From: Streptomyces sp. ERV7
GTDB taxonomy: Bacteria; Actinomycetota; Actinomycetes; Streptomycetales; Streptomycetaceae
DNA length: 64,000 nucleotides
Direction: 5' to 3'
Assembly (NCBI RefSeq): GCF_001653515.1
Contig: NZ_LYOY01000040.1
Span: 496,001 to 560,000 of the forward strand
Made by a program: the position numbers and the translations under genes. The notes under the pieces were generated by a model. That model saw only the letters and a program-made list of their open reading frames with translations, had not been told where the DNA came from and ran no database searches. This document shows, piece by piece, positions 16,917-24,119 of this stretch (position 1 is its first letter; the number at the start of each line of letters is the position of its first letter).

Positions 16917-17210
16917 TCAGAAGGGGTAGTCGGCGATCACCCAAGTGGCGAACTCGCGCCACTGCGCGGCCGCCGCCTGGTGGGCCGGGTGTTCGAGGTA
17001 GCGCTTGAGGGCGTCCGCGTCCTCGACCGCCGAGTTGATGGCGAAGTCGTAGGCGATGGGCCGGTCGGTGATGTTCCAGGCGCACTCCCAGAACCTCAGC
17101 TCGGGGACGAGCCCGTCCAGTTCCTCGAACGCCTTCACTCCGGCGGCCACGCGCGCCTCGTCGCGTTCCACACCCTCGTTCAGCCTGAAGAGGACCAGAT
17201 GGCGGATCAT
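16917..17210 (-). CDS. Dabb-family (stress-responsive alpha/beta barrel) protein
   Basis: 97 aa, one complete ferredoxin-like Dabb domain: MIRHLVLFRLNEGV at the N terminus, LRFWECAWNITDRPIAYDFA in the middle and HPAHQAAAAQWREFATWVIA at the end. Dimeric family of cofactor-free or heme-linked small enzymes and stress proteins; the substrate is unknown. Close to sigF in the usual Streptomyces order. Confidence 0.85.
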   Translation of the reverse strand: MIRHLVLFRLNEGVERDEARVAAGVKAFEELDGLVPELRFWECAWNITDRPIAYDFAINSAVEDADALKRYLEHPAHQAAAAQWREFATWVIADYPF

Positions 17211-17274
17211 GTGTGCTCCTTGCCGTACGTACGTGTCAGCGCCCCCGCTGATCGTACGAGCAGGACTGCGTGGT

Positions 17275-17436
17275 TCAGCGGACCAGCTCGGTCATGAACT
17301 GGCCGATTCCCTTGGCGGCGGAGGAGATGCCCTCGAACCCCGTCTGGACCATCCCCGCGGCCTCCACGGGCGAGGTGATGATCGTGTACAACACGAAGAC
17401 GACCGCGCAGTAGAGCAGCACCTTCTTCACGTCCAC
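17275..17436 (-). CDS. 53-aa single-span membrane peptide
   Basis: GTG at 17436 with GGGGAGGG about nine bases upstream, stop TGA at 17275. It starts VDVKKVLLYCAVVFVLYTII (one transmembrane segment with N-terminal lysines) and continues as an amphipathic helix (GISSAAKGIGQFMTEL). The sequence looks constrained, and similar short proteins follow Dabb genes in streptomycetes as I recall. Function unknown. The high-quality ribosome binding site and membrane helix argue against chance. Confidence 0.65.
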   Translation of the reverse strand: MDVKKVLLYCAVVFVLYTIITSPVEAAGMVQTGFEGISSAAKGIGQFMTELVR

Positions 17437-17830
17437 GTGTGTGCACCCTCCCCGGCTCCCCTGTGCGCTCGCGTGAGTCTAACCAACACCACTTCCGCCG
17501 TCCTCACCCCGTCTTTAAGGACCAAGGGCCCCCGGATCGGGGCCCTTCGCCGGACGTTACGGACGTGACGGAGGAGCAGGATGGTTCCAGAGCCCAGCGG
17601 ATCTGGCAGGAATCCGAGGGGCCGGAACAGGGCCTCACTGCGGGGTCCGCGCCGCGAGCTTCCCCCTGAACGCGGCATGGACTTGCAGGCCCGTTCTCGT
17701 CGGGGGGAGCGGCTTGTCCCCCCGATGCCGCTCCCCCCGTCCCCAACGCCAGAGCCCCGGTCGTCCTCGGCCGGGGCTCTCGTGCGTACGGACCCGTCGC
17801 GTACGGACCCGCGGAGCCGTCCGGGGACGC
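17437..17830. other. Gene-free interval with two hairpins
   Basis: No convincing coding frame. Two perfect GC hairpins are present: AAGGGCCCC with GGGGCCCTT (17524-17547) and AGAGCCCCGG with CCGGGGCTCT (17751-17780). Either may end transcripts entering from the sides. A short RNA between them is possible but unsupported. Confidence 0.5.
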
Positions 17831-17832
17831 AA

Positions 17833-17861
17833 GAAGGGCCCCGACGCTGTCGGGGCCCTTC
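17833..17861 (-). terminator. Terminator of tRNA-Ser(CGA)
   Basis: 13-bp perfect stem (17833-17845 with 17849-17861) and a three-base loop, directly downstream of the tRNA on the minus strand. Confidence 0.85.
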
Positions 17862-17867
17862 TGAGAG

Positions 17868-17952
17868 CGGTAGCGGAGGGATTTGAACCCTCGGTGACTT
17901 GCGCCACACTCGCTTTCGAGGCGAGCTCCTTCGGCCGCTCGGACACGCTACC
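17868..17952 (-). tRNA. tRNA-Ser(CGA)
   Basis: 85 nt. Acceptor GGTAGCG pairs CGCTACC; anticodon loop CTCGAAA (anticodon CGA, reads UCG); long class II variable arm; T loop GGTTCAAATCC. CCA not encoded. Confidence 0.96.
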
Positions 17953-18066
17953 GAGAGAGAGCTTAGCCCAAGGTGGCCCGTGGTTTGAAATCCGTATGCG
18001 GCGACCGGGGTGAGACGTGGGTCACGGCCCGGCCGGAGCCCGGCCGGCGCCCCGCCCCGCGTCCGG

Positions 18067-18540
18067 TCAGCGGTCCCGGAAGAAGGCCGTCAGCTGCCGG
18101 GAGCACTCCTCCTCCAGGACGCCCTGGATCACCTCGGGGCGGTGGTTGAGGCGCCGGTCGCGCACCAGGTCCCACAGGGACCCGGCCGCGCCCGCCTTCT
18201 CGTCGCGCGCCCCGTACACGACCCGTTCGACCCGGGACTGCACCAACGCGCCCGCGCACATGACGCAGGGCTCCAGGGTCACCACCAGCGTGCAGCCGGT
18301 CAGCCGCCACTCGCCGGTCTTCAGCGCCGCCCTCCGCAGCGCGACGATCTCCGCGTGCCCCGTGGGGTCGCCGGTGAGCTCGCGCTCGTTGTGGGCGGTG
18401 GCGAGCACCGTGCCGTCCGCGGACAGCACGACGGCGCCGACCGGCACGTCGCCGGCCAGCGCGGCCCGCCCGGCCTCCCCCAGGGCGGCGCGCATCGGCT
18501 CCGCCCAGGGGTCTCGTACGGGATCGTGCGCCACGGCCAC
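18067..18540 (-). CDS. tadA: tRNA adenosine(34) deaminase TadA
   Basis: 157 aa. Converts A34 to inosine in tRNA-Arg(ACG), a substrate encoded in this same window. Zinc-deaminase motifs are complete: HAE in GDPTGHAEIVALRR (about residue 70) and PCxxC in LEPCVMCAGALVQSRVERV (about 100). The GTG at 18540 overlaps the upstream stop codon (TAGTG), so translation is probably coupled to the associated gene; an internal ATG at 18498 (MRAALGEAG) is an alternative. No other deaminase partner is seen. Confidence 0.9.
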   Translation of the reverse strand: MAVAHDPVRDPWAEPMRAALGEAGRAALAGDVPVGAVVLSADGTVLATAHNERELTGDPTGHAEIVALRRAALKTGEWRLTGCTLVVTLEPCVMCAGALVQSRVERVVYGARDEKAGAAGSLWDLVRDRRLNHRPEVIQGVLEEECSRQLTAFFRDR

Positions 18541-19088
18541 TAGCGCACGGCCTCCAGGACCTCGGCCGCTCCCAGCGCGTCGGCGATCTCCACCAGCGCG
18601 TCCGAGTCGAGCGTGAGCAGCTGGCCCTCGCTCACGCCGAGGTCGGCGAGGATCGCGGTGTCCCCGAGCGGACCCGCGGGCACCGGGTCGAGGGCGTCCA
18701 CGGCTTCGTCGTCCGGGTCCTCCTGTTCGTCGAGGTCGCCGTCCTCCGTGCCGTCGAGGTCCAGCGCGTCCAGGTCGTCGGCGCTGTCGTCGGCGGCCGG
18801 ATCCCGGCCGAGCAGTTCGTCGGTGAGGAGGATCTCCCCGTACGAGGAACGGGCGGCGGCTGCGGCGTTGGAGACGTAGATGCGCGGGTCCTCCTCGCCG
18901 TCCACGCGGACGACGCCGAACCAGACATCCTCCTGCTCGATGAAGACGAGCACCGTGTCGTCGGCCCCGTCGGCCGTGGCCTCCCGGGCCAGGTCGGCGA
19001 GGTCGGACAGGGTCTCCACATCGTCGAGCTCTGTGTCGCTCGCTTCCCACCCGTCTTCGGTGCGCGCGAGCAGTGCGGCGAAGTACAC
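18540..19088 (-). CDS. tRNA adenosine deaminase-associated protein
   Basis: 182 aa. N-terminal alpha/beta part (VYFAALLARTEDGWEASDTE; TVLVFIEQEDVWFGVVRVDG), a very acidic Asp/Glu linker at about residues 105-150, and a C-terminal helical piece (LLTLDSDALVEIADALGAAE). Actinobacteria-specific companion encoded directly before tadA; its biochemical role is unknown. GTG at 19088 is chosen for GGGAG six bases upstream; ATG at 19109 would add seven residues. Confidence 0.85.
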   Translation of the reverse strand: MYFAALLARTEDGWEASDTELDDVETLSDLADLAREATADGADDTVLVFIEQEDVWFGVVRVDGEEDPRIYVSNAAAAARSSYGEILLTDELLGRDPAADDSADDLDALDLDGTEDGDLDEQEDPDDEAVDALDPVPAGPLGDTAILADLGVSEGQLLTLDSDALVEIADALGAAEVLEAVR

Positions 19089-19254
19089 CGTGACTCTCCC
19101 ACTGGTCATAGGCGTGCCGGTTGGGGGTCCCCCCGGCCGTGGCTTCACTGGAATCGTTGCAGAAACAACGCCGTTGCGAGAGTTCTTCCGCGGTTGCGTT
19201 TCTCCGGGCGCCGCGTCGGTCCTCGCGCCGGTCGTGTTCCGGTCGTTTCTCAGG

Positions 19255-19449
19255 TCACCAGCGGAAGGTTCGCATGCGCATGGCCTGGCGCATACGGGCC
19301 GCGCGGGCGCGGCGGGGCTGGACGCGGTCGCGCAGGGCCTTCGCCTCGTGCAGCTCGCGCAGGAACTGGGCGCGCCGGCGCCGCCGCTCGGCGTCGGTCT
19401 CGGGCCGCGCGTCGCCCGTTTCGTCGCTGCCGTCCTGCTTGTCCGCCAT
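19255..19449 (-). CDS. Conserved 64-aa Arg-rich protein
   Basis: MADKQDGSDETGDARPETDA followed by a strongly basic helical stretch (ERRRRRAQFLRELHEAKALR, then RARAARMRQAMRMRTFRW). It has an acidic head and a basic tail without hydrophobic segments; a nucleic-acid or ribosome contact is conceivable but unproven. It lies head to head with upp, a place I recall being occupied by a similar small gene in other streptomycetes. Confidence 0.7.
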   Translation of the reverse strand: MADKQDGSDETGDARPETDAERRRRRAQFLRELHEAKALRDRVQPRRARAARMRQAMRMRTFRW

Positions 19450-19562
19450 GAGTGGGCACCGCCCCGGGGATCTGTCGGTCCCTCCCACCTTCCCTCGGGT
19501 GGGTGGTTTGATGCCAGCGCGGGCGGCGCGGGCGGGCCGTCCGCCCGGTTACTGTGGGGGTT

Positions 19563-20198
19563 ATGCGTCTCCACGTCGTCGACCACCCCCTGGTCGCCCA
19601 CAAGCTCACCACCCTGCGCGACAAGCGCACCGACTCGCCGACCTTCCGGCGCCTCGCCGACGAGCTGGTCACCCTGCTCGCGTACGAGGCCACGCGCGAC
19701 GTGCGCACCGAGCAGGTCGACATCGAGACCCCGGTGACCCCGACGACGGGCGTCAAGCTGTCGTACCCGCGTCCGCTGGTGGTCCCGATCCTGCGGGCGG
19801 GCCTCGGCATGCTGGACGGCATGGTGCGCCTGCTGCCGACCGCCGAGGTCGGCTTCCTGGGCATGATCCGCAACGAGGAGACCCTGGAGGCCTCCACGTA
19901 CGCGACGCGTATGCCGGAGGACCTCTCGGGGCGCCAGGTGTACGTCCTGGACCCGATGCTGGCGACGGGCGGCACGCTGGTCGCGGCGATCCAGGAGCTG
20001 ATCAAGCGTGGTGCGGACGATGTGACCGCGGTCGTGCTGCTGGCCGCGCCGGAGGGTGTCGAGCTCATGGAGCGCGAGCTGGCGGGGACGCCGGTGACGG
20101 TGGTGACGGCGTCTGTGGACGAGCGGCTCAATGAGCACGGGTACATCGTGCCGGGGCTGGGCGATGCGGGTGACCGCATGTACGGCTCGGCCGAATAG
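19563..20198 (+). CDS. upp: Uracil phosphoribosyltransferase
   Basis: 211 aa. Pyrimidine salvage: uracil + PRPP gives UMP. N terminus [20 protein letters not shown], the uracil-site hood region [20 protein letters not shown] at about 70-90, the PRPP-binding loop [17 protein letters not shown] at about 128-145, and C-terminal [12 protein letters not shown] at 19563 has the conserved Upp N terminus; GTG 19554 is less likely. Its terminator is duplicated 4.65 kb downstream. Confidence 0.95.
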   Translation: MRLHVVDHPLVAHKLTTLRDKRTDSPTFRRLADELVTLLAYEATRDVRTEQVDIETPVTPTTGVKLSYPRPLVVPILRAGLGMLDGMVRLLPTAEVGFLGMIRNEETLEASTYATRMPEDLSGRQVYVLDPMLATGGTLVAAIQELIKRGADDVTAVVLLAAPEGVELMERELAGTPVTVVTASVDERLNEHGYIVPGLGDAGDRMYGSAE

Positions 20199-20291
20199 CC
20201 GGTCGACCGTCTCCCCGGGGGCCTCGGCCCCCGTAAGCCCCCTGGGTTGCCCCGGGGGGCTTTTTCGTTCCCCCGGGACCCCTTGGTTCAT
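20199..20291. repeat. 93-bp repeat, copy 1 (contains the upp terminator)
   Basis: Perfectly identical to 24852-24944. It contains two hairpins: CCGGGGGCC with GGCCCCCG, and a stronger one ending in CTTTTT (about 20234-20265), the terminator of upp. The two copies delimit an accessory block and cut into a gene at each inner edge. Confidence 0.93.
20234..20265 (+). terminator. upp terminator
   Basis: AAGCCCCCTGGG and CCCGGGGGGCTT form a stem (one mismatch) followed by a T run. 35 bp after upp. Confidence 0.8.
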
Positions 20292-21329
20292 GCCGCAAGG
20301 CCGGACGCCGTCCAGCAGGGCCTCGACGCGCTGGTGCGCTCCGACGGCCTGCCCGCCGCGCTGGCGAGCGTCAGGGACGAGCACGGCCGGACCCGTACGT
20401 ACGCCGAAGGCGTCGGCGACCGGGCCACCGGGGCGAAGGTGCCCACGGACGGCCAGGTGCGGATCGGCAGCAACACCAAGACGTTCACCGCGGTGGTCGT
20501 GCTGCAACTGGTCGGCGAGGGGAAGATCCGCCTGGACGCCCCGGTCGACACCTATCTGCGGGGCGTCGTACGCGGCGACGGAATCGACGGGCGCCACATC
20601 ACCGTCCGTGAGGTCCTGCAGCAGACCAGCGGACTCCCCAGCTACCTCGAATCGCTCGACGAGGAGGTCCGGCCCTACGAGCCCCGTGAGCTGCTCGACC
20701 TCGCCCTGCGGCACAAGGCCGACTTCCCGCACGGGGAGAGGTGGAAGTACAGCAACACGAACTACGTGGTCGCGGGTCTGATCGTCGAGGAGGTCACCAA
20801 ACACTCCCTGGCCGAGGAGATCGACCGGCGGATCATCCAGCGCATCGGGCTGCGCCACACCTACTTCCCCGCCCGCGGTGACGCGACCATCCGCGAGCCC
20901 CACCCCCATGGCTACTACCGGGACTCATCGGACCAGCCCCTGCAGGACGTCACGGAGATGGACCCCTCCTGGGCCTGGGCGGCCGGCCAGATGATCTCCA
21001 CCAACTCCGATCTCAACCGCTTCTTCACCGCGCTCCTCGACGGCCGTCTCCTCCACCGGGCCCAGCTCGACCAGATGCGCACCACCGTCCCCGCCGGAGC
21101 CCCCTTCGCCGACGGCGCCCGCTACGGACTGGGGCTCGTGAGCACGCCGCTGTCGTGCGGCGGTGTCTACTGGGGTCACGGCGGCAGTTTCCCGGGATAC
21201 GAGACCCGGGGCGGCGTCACCGACAAGGGCTCCCGCCGCGCCGCCAACGTCGCGGTGACCGTCCAGCAGTCCGACAAGACGCCCCTGAAGCACGTGGAGA
21301 GTGTGGTGGACACGGCCCTGTGCGGCTGA
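20283..21329 (+). pseudogene. Serine hydrolase / D-alanyl-D-alanine carboxypeptidase-like, lacking its N terminus
   Basis: About 345 aa of a class C beta-lactamase/DD-peptidase fold: SxxK in IGSNTKTFTAV (about 60), YxN in WKYSNTNYVVAGL, and HGG in YWGHGGSFPGY replacing KTG. Related Streptomyces proteins start with a signal peptide, which is missing here: the homologous region (ARPDAVQQGLDALVRSDGLP) begins at 20292, exactly where the 93-bp repeat ends. Upstream codons belong to the terminator and offer only TTG starts (20247, 20283) without a ribosome binding site. I infer loss of the start and export signal, so the gene is probably inactive although the catalytic part is intact. Confidence 0.7.
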
Positions 21330-22001
21330 ACCGCGCGTGGCACGGTGCCTGCGGAACAACCACGGGGCCGCCACGCCGAACGGCCGCCTCGGCGAGGCGG
21401 CCGTCGTGGCACCGGCGGGGTCGGGCGGAAGGATCCAGGCGGGGGTGAGCGAGAAGGCCCCGGCCCGGTCGGAGTACTGCACGATGTGGGCGCGCGAGAT
21501 GTCGTACCGGCCCGCTTCCACCGACAGCCACGCTCCTGAGCTCTGGACCTGCATGGTGAACTTGTCGGTGCCCGGGATGCGGTCGAGCCAGAACTTCTGG
21601 TTGCCGTAGATGTATCCGTTGCAGTCGCCCTCGGTGACCCAGTTGCCGTCCAGGACGTCCCACAGCGTCAGACAGGCGCCGTTCTTCTGGCTCTTGAAGA
21701 TGTAGTCGGCGGTCGAGGTGTCACCCGGCCAGTGGCAGACCCGCCACTTCTGGTTGGCGACGCCCACGTACGGATACTGGAGCACCGAGCCTTTCGCGTC
21801 GGGGCCCTGCGAGATGTCGAAGACCATGTTGTTGGACGTGTTGATGCGGTACCAGCCCGGGTCGCAGATCCACCCGTCGCGGGTGGGATCCGAGGACGCG
21901 GAGGCGGGGACGGCGGTCAGCAGCAGCGCCGCACAGGCGGTGAACAGGGCGGCGAGAAGGCGTATGCGCCGGGCGGCGGGGTGACGAAGGGCTCTCTTCA
22001 C
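20925..22001 (-). CDS. Secreted ricin-type (beta-trefoil) lectin-like protein
   Basis: GTG at 22001 with GAGGAG eight bases upstream. Signal peptide (IRLLAALFTACAALLLTAVP, then ASA) at about residues 1-36. The trefoil domain at about 37-185 has the repeats WYRINTSNNMVFDISQGP, NQKWRVCHW and NQKFWLDRIPG, with Cys pairs. After SLTPAWILPPDP (near 21430) no stop codon follows and the frame continues antisense through the serine hydrolase to 20925. The natural end is probably near 21420 and the remaining 170 residues look like shadow coding. Likely binds extracellular sugars. 53 bp downstream of another secreted protein on the same strand. Confidence 0.65.
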   Translation of the reverse strand: MKRALRHPAARRIRLLAALFTACAALLLTAVPASASSDPTRDGWICDPGWYRINTSNNMVFDISQGPDAKGSVLQYPYVGVANQKWRVCHWPGDTSTADYIFKSQKNGACLTLWDVLDGNWVTEGDCNGYIYGNQKFWLDRIPGTDKFTMQVQSSGAWLSVEAGRYDISRAHIVQYSDRAGAFSLTPAWILPPDPAGATTAASPRRPFGVAAPWLFRRHRATRGSAAQGRVHHTLHVLQGRLVGLLDGHRDVGGAAGALVGDAAPGLVSRETAAVTPVDTAARQRRAHEPQSVAGAVGEGGSGGDGGAHLVELGPVEETAVEERGEEAVEIGVGGDHLAGRPGPGGVHLRDVLQGLVR

Positions 22002-22054
22002 GGTCGTTGCTCCTCGGTCGAAGGGTCGGATGGCGGTGGCGTGCCGGGCGGCTG

Positions 22055-22708
22055 TCAGCACACGCCGAGCCGGTCCTGGGCCACCCGGCGCACCGATCCC
22101 GCGGGCTCCGGTACACAGTTGCGCACGACCGTGCCGATCTCCGGATTCTCGTACGTGGTGTACGTGCCCACCCCGCCCTTGACCGCGTTGACCCAGATGC
22201 CGGTGGTGGAGCCGGTCTGGGCGCAGACGTACTTCACGTACTGGCCGTCGACGCGCCGGGTGCCCCGGTAGAGCCCGTAGTAGCCGGGCTGGTTGAAGCT
22301 CCAGGTGTTGGTGACCGTGGTGCTGGTGGTCGACGAGGTGGAGCTGGACACCGAGAAGCCGACCTTCATCTTGACCCGGGCGAAGAGGCCGCCGAGCGAG
22401 GCGGAGATCTGCTGGCTCTGGTTGACCGTGGTGGACACCGAGTCGATCCGGGTCAGCGACTCGGTGCGCTGCCCGGTGCTGCCCTCGGTGATGTTGATGG
22501 CGAGGAAGTCGGTGACGACCGGGGTGACCTGGGCGGTGGCGTCGAAGTAGACGGTGTCGACGGCGGGGTCGCAGCTGCTGGAGGCGGGCGGTTGGGGCCC
22601 GGGATCGGCGTGGGCGGGAGCGGCGAGAAGGGTGGTGGCGGTCAGGGCGGCGCTCGCGAGGATGCCCGCCTGCCAGGTGCGGGGACGCGAAGGTCTCAGG
22701 GATCTCAT
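22055..22708 (-). CDS. Secreted Ser/Thr-rich beta protein of unknown function
   Basis: 217 aa. Signal peptide MRSLRPSRPRTWQAGILASA to AHA (about residue 34). The mature part is predicted mostly beta: ATAQVTPVVTDFLAINITEG, then an alternating polar stretch VGFSVSSSTSSTTSTTVTNT at about 115-140, then WSFNQPGYYGLYRGTRRVDG. Four or more Cys are scattered (SSCDPAVD, KYVCAQTG, RNCVPEP, final C). The alternating Ser/Thr hairpin recalls membrane-inserting strands of aerolysin-type toxins, but that is only a resemblance. Probable operon with the lectin downstream. Confidence 0.7.
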   Translation of the reverse strand: MRSLRPSRPRTWQAGILASAALTATTLLAAPAHADPGPQPPASSSCDPAVDTVYFDATAQVTPVVTDFLAINITEGSTGQRTESLTRIDSVSTTVNQSQQISASLGGLFARVKMKVGFSVSSSTSSTTSTTVTNTWSFNQPGYYGLYRGTRRVDGQYVKYVCAQTGSTTGIWVNAVKGGVGTYTTYENPEIGTVVRNCVPEPAGSVRRVAQDRLGVC

Positions 22709-22983
22709 GCCGGGGTGTGCTCCTCAAGTCGTGGCCGTGCGGCCGGGAGACGGCACCGGGCGGGGTGCCTCCCCCCCTCAGAGCCTGTCTTGCGGCACCC
22801 CGGCCCGGTCGCCCCCAGTGTCGGGAGCGGGCGCGGCAGCCCTCAAAGCCTTTCGACACGTCTCGAATCCGGACAGCGGACCTGTTCTGCGCACTGTCTT
22901 CCGGACAGATCCCCGGCGTCCGGCCGAGGCGCGCGGCGGCCCGGCTACCGTCGAGCGCACATCCGACTCCTGGAGAGGCGACG

Positions 22984-23982
22984 GTGCTGCGTATCCACTT
23001 CACCCCCGACGATCTGACCCGGGTGCGCATGGCCCGTTCTCCCGACCCCCTCGCCGAGACGATCCTGAGCCTGCCCGTCGTGCAGCGCCGGGAGTTCGGT
23101 GGCATCGCGCTGGCCGGCTGGCGCGAGCGCACCCGCAAGGGCCTGGGGCCCGAGATGCGGCCGCTGTTCGACCTGGCGCCGGGCGGGGCGGGCGAGTACG
23201 TGCCGGAGGCGTTCGTCCACGCCGCCGCCACCACGCTCGCGGACAGCCTGGACCACACCTGGTCCCTGCCGCGCCGGCAGTGGGCGGCCGACCACCGCGC
23301 CACCCGGTGGCTGCGCCCGCGCGCTCCCCGCTGGATCCACGCGCTGCACCGGGGCGAACGCGAGTGGGGCGACCTCGTCCACCGCGCCCTGCACGCCTAC
23401 CACGACCTGGCGGTGGCCCCCTACTGGGCCCAGCTCCTCGGCGCCGCCCACACCGACCGCACCCGGCGCGCCCTGCTCGCCGCCGACGCCGGGACCGGCG
23501 AACTCCTGGCCACCCTGCACCCCGAGATCACCTGGGCCGCGCCACTGCTGCACGTGCCGTGCGAGGCGGACACGGACCTGCGGCTGGGCGGCCGGGGCCT
23601 GCTGCTGGTCCCGACGTTCTTCTGGCCCGTCCCCCTGGTGCTCCAGGACAACGCCGACCCGGACCGGCCGCTCGTCCTGCACTACCCGATCGCCCGTGAC
23701 CTCGCCGGGTACCGGGCCGTGTGGGCGGCCGTCGCCGGGCCGACCCCGGACAGCGCGCTGCACGCCCTGCTCGGCGCGACCCGGGCGCGCGCCCTGCACG
23801 CGGCGGCGACCCCGGCCAGTACGACCGAACTGGCCCGGCGCACCGCCACGTCCCCCGCCACCGCCAGCCACCACGCCGCGATCCTGCGCGCCGCGGGCCT
23901 GCTCACCACGGAGCGGGCCGGCTCTGCGGTCCGCCACCGGCTCACCCCGCTGGGACGGGCGCTGCTCCACGGGACGGGGTGA
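22984..23982 (+). CDS. ArsR-like winged-helix regulator with N-terminal DUF5937-type domain
   Basis: 332 aa. N-terminal 240 residues (IHFTPDDLTRVRMARSPDPL, AETILSLPVVQRR) match the regulator family with a large sensory domain. The C-terminal winged helix at about 255-330 reads TPASTTELARRTATSPATAS, HHAAILRAAGLLTTERAGSA. The GTG at 22984 has GGAGAGG six bases upstream. It may control the flanking secreted genes, transcribed divergently from it (275-bp gap 22709-22983). Confidence 0.8.
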   Translation: MLRIHFTPDDLTRVRMARSPDPLAETILSLPVVQRREFGGIALAGWRERTRKGLGPEMRPLFDLAPGGAGEYVPEAFVHAAATTLADSLDHTWSLPRRQWAADHRATRWLRPRAPRWIHALHRGEREWGDLVHRALHAYHDLAVAPYWAQLLGAAHTDRTRRALLAADAGTGELLATLHPEITWAAPLLHVPCEADTDLRLGGRGLLLVPTFFWPVPLVLQDNADPDRPLVLHYPIARDLAGYRAVWAAVAGPTPDSALHALLGATRARALHAAATPASTTELARRTATSPATASHHAAILRAAGLLTTERAGSAVRHRLTPLGRALLHGTG

Positions 23983-24119
23983 GGTCCGGCTCGGAGGCTG
24001 CCAGCACAGGGCCCTTCACCTGGTGGTTTTCGGTCGCGGAACGGCGCGTTCTCGCTCTGTGACAACCGAGTGTCACTCCCCGTCCTCTTCGGGTTGCAGG
24101 CAAGCCAGGAGGAGGCGCG

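Noticed and set aside
17635..17946. MSERPKELASKASVAQVTEG-type ORF
   Set aside because: It is a translation of tRNA-Ser(CGA) and its flank, not a gene.
18540..20909. 789-aa minus-strand frame ending in the TadA-associated protein
   Set aside because: Only the last 182 residues are real; upstream it is antisense to upp and the hydrolase.
20925..23303. Single 792-aa minus-strand protein spanning lectin and flanks
   Set aside because: The upstream half is the shadow of the secreted gene and regulator; the lectin start at 22001 with its ribosome binding site and signal peptide is clear.
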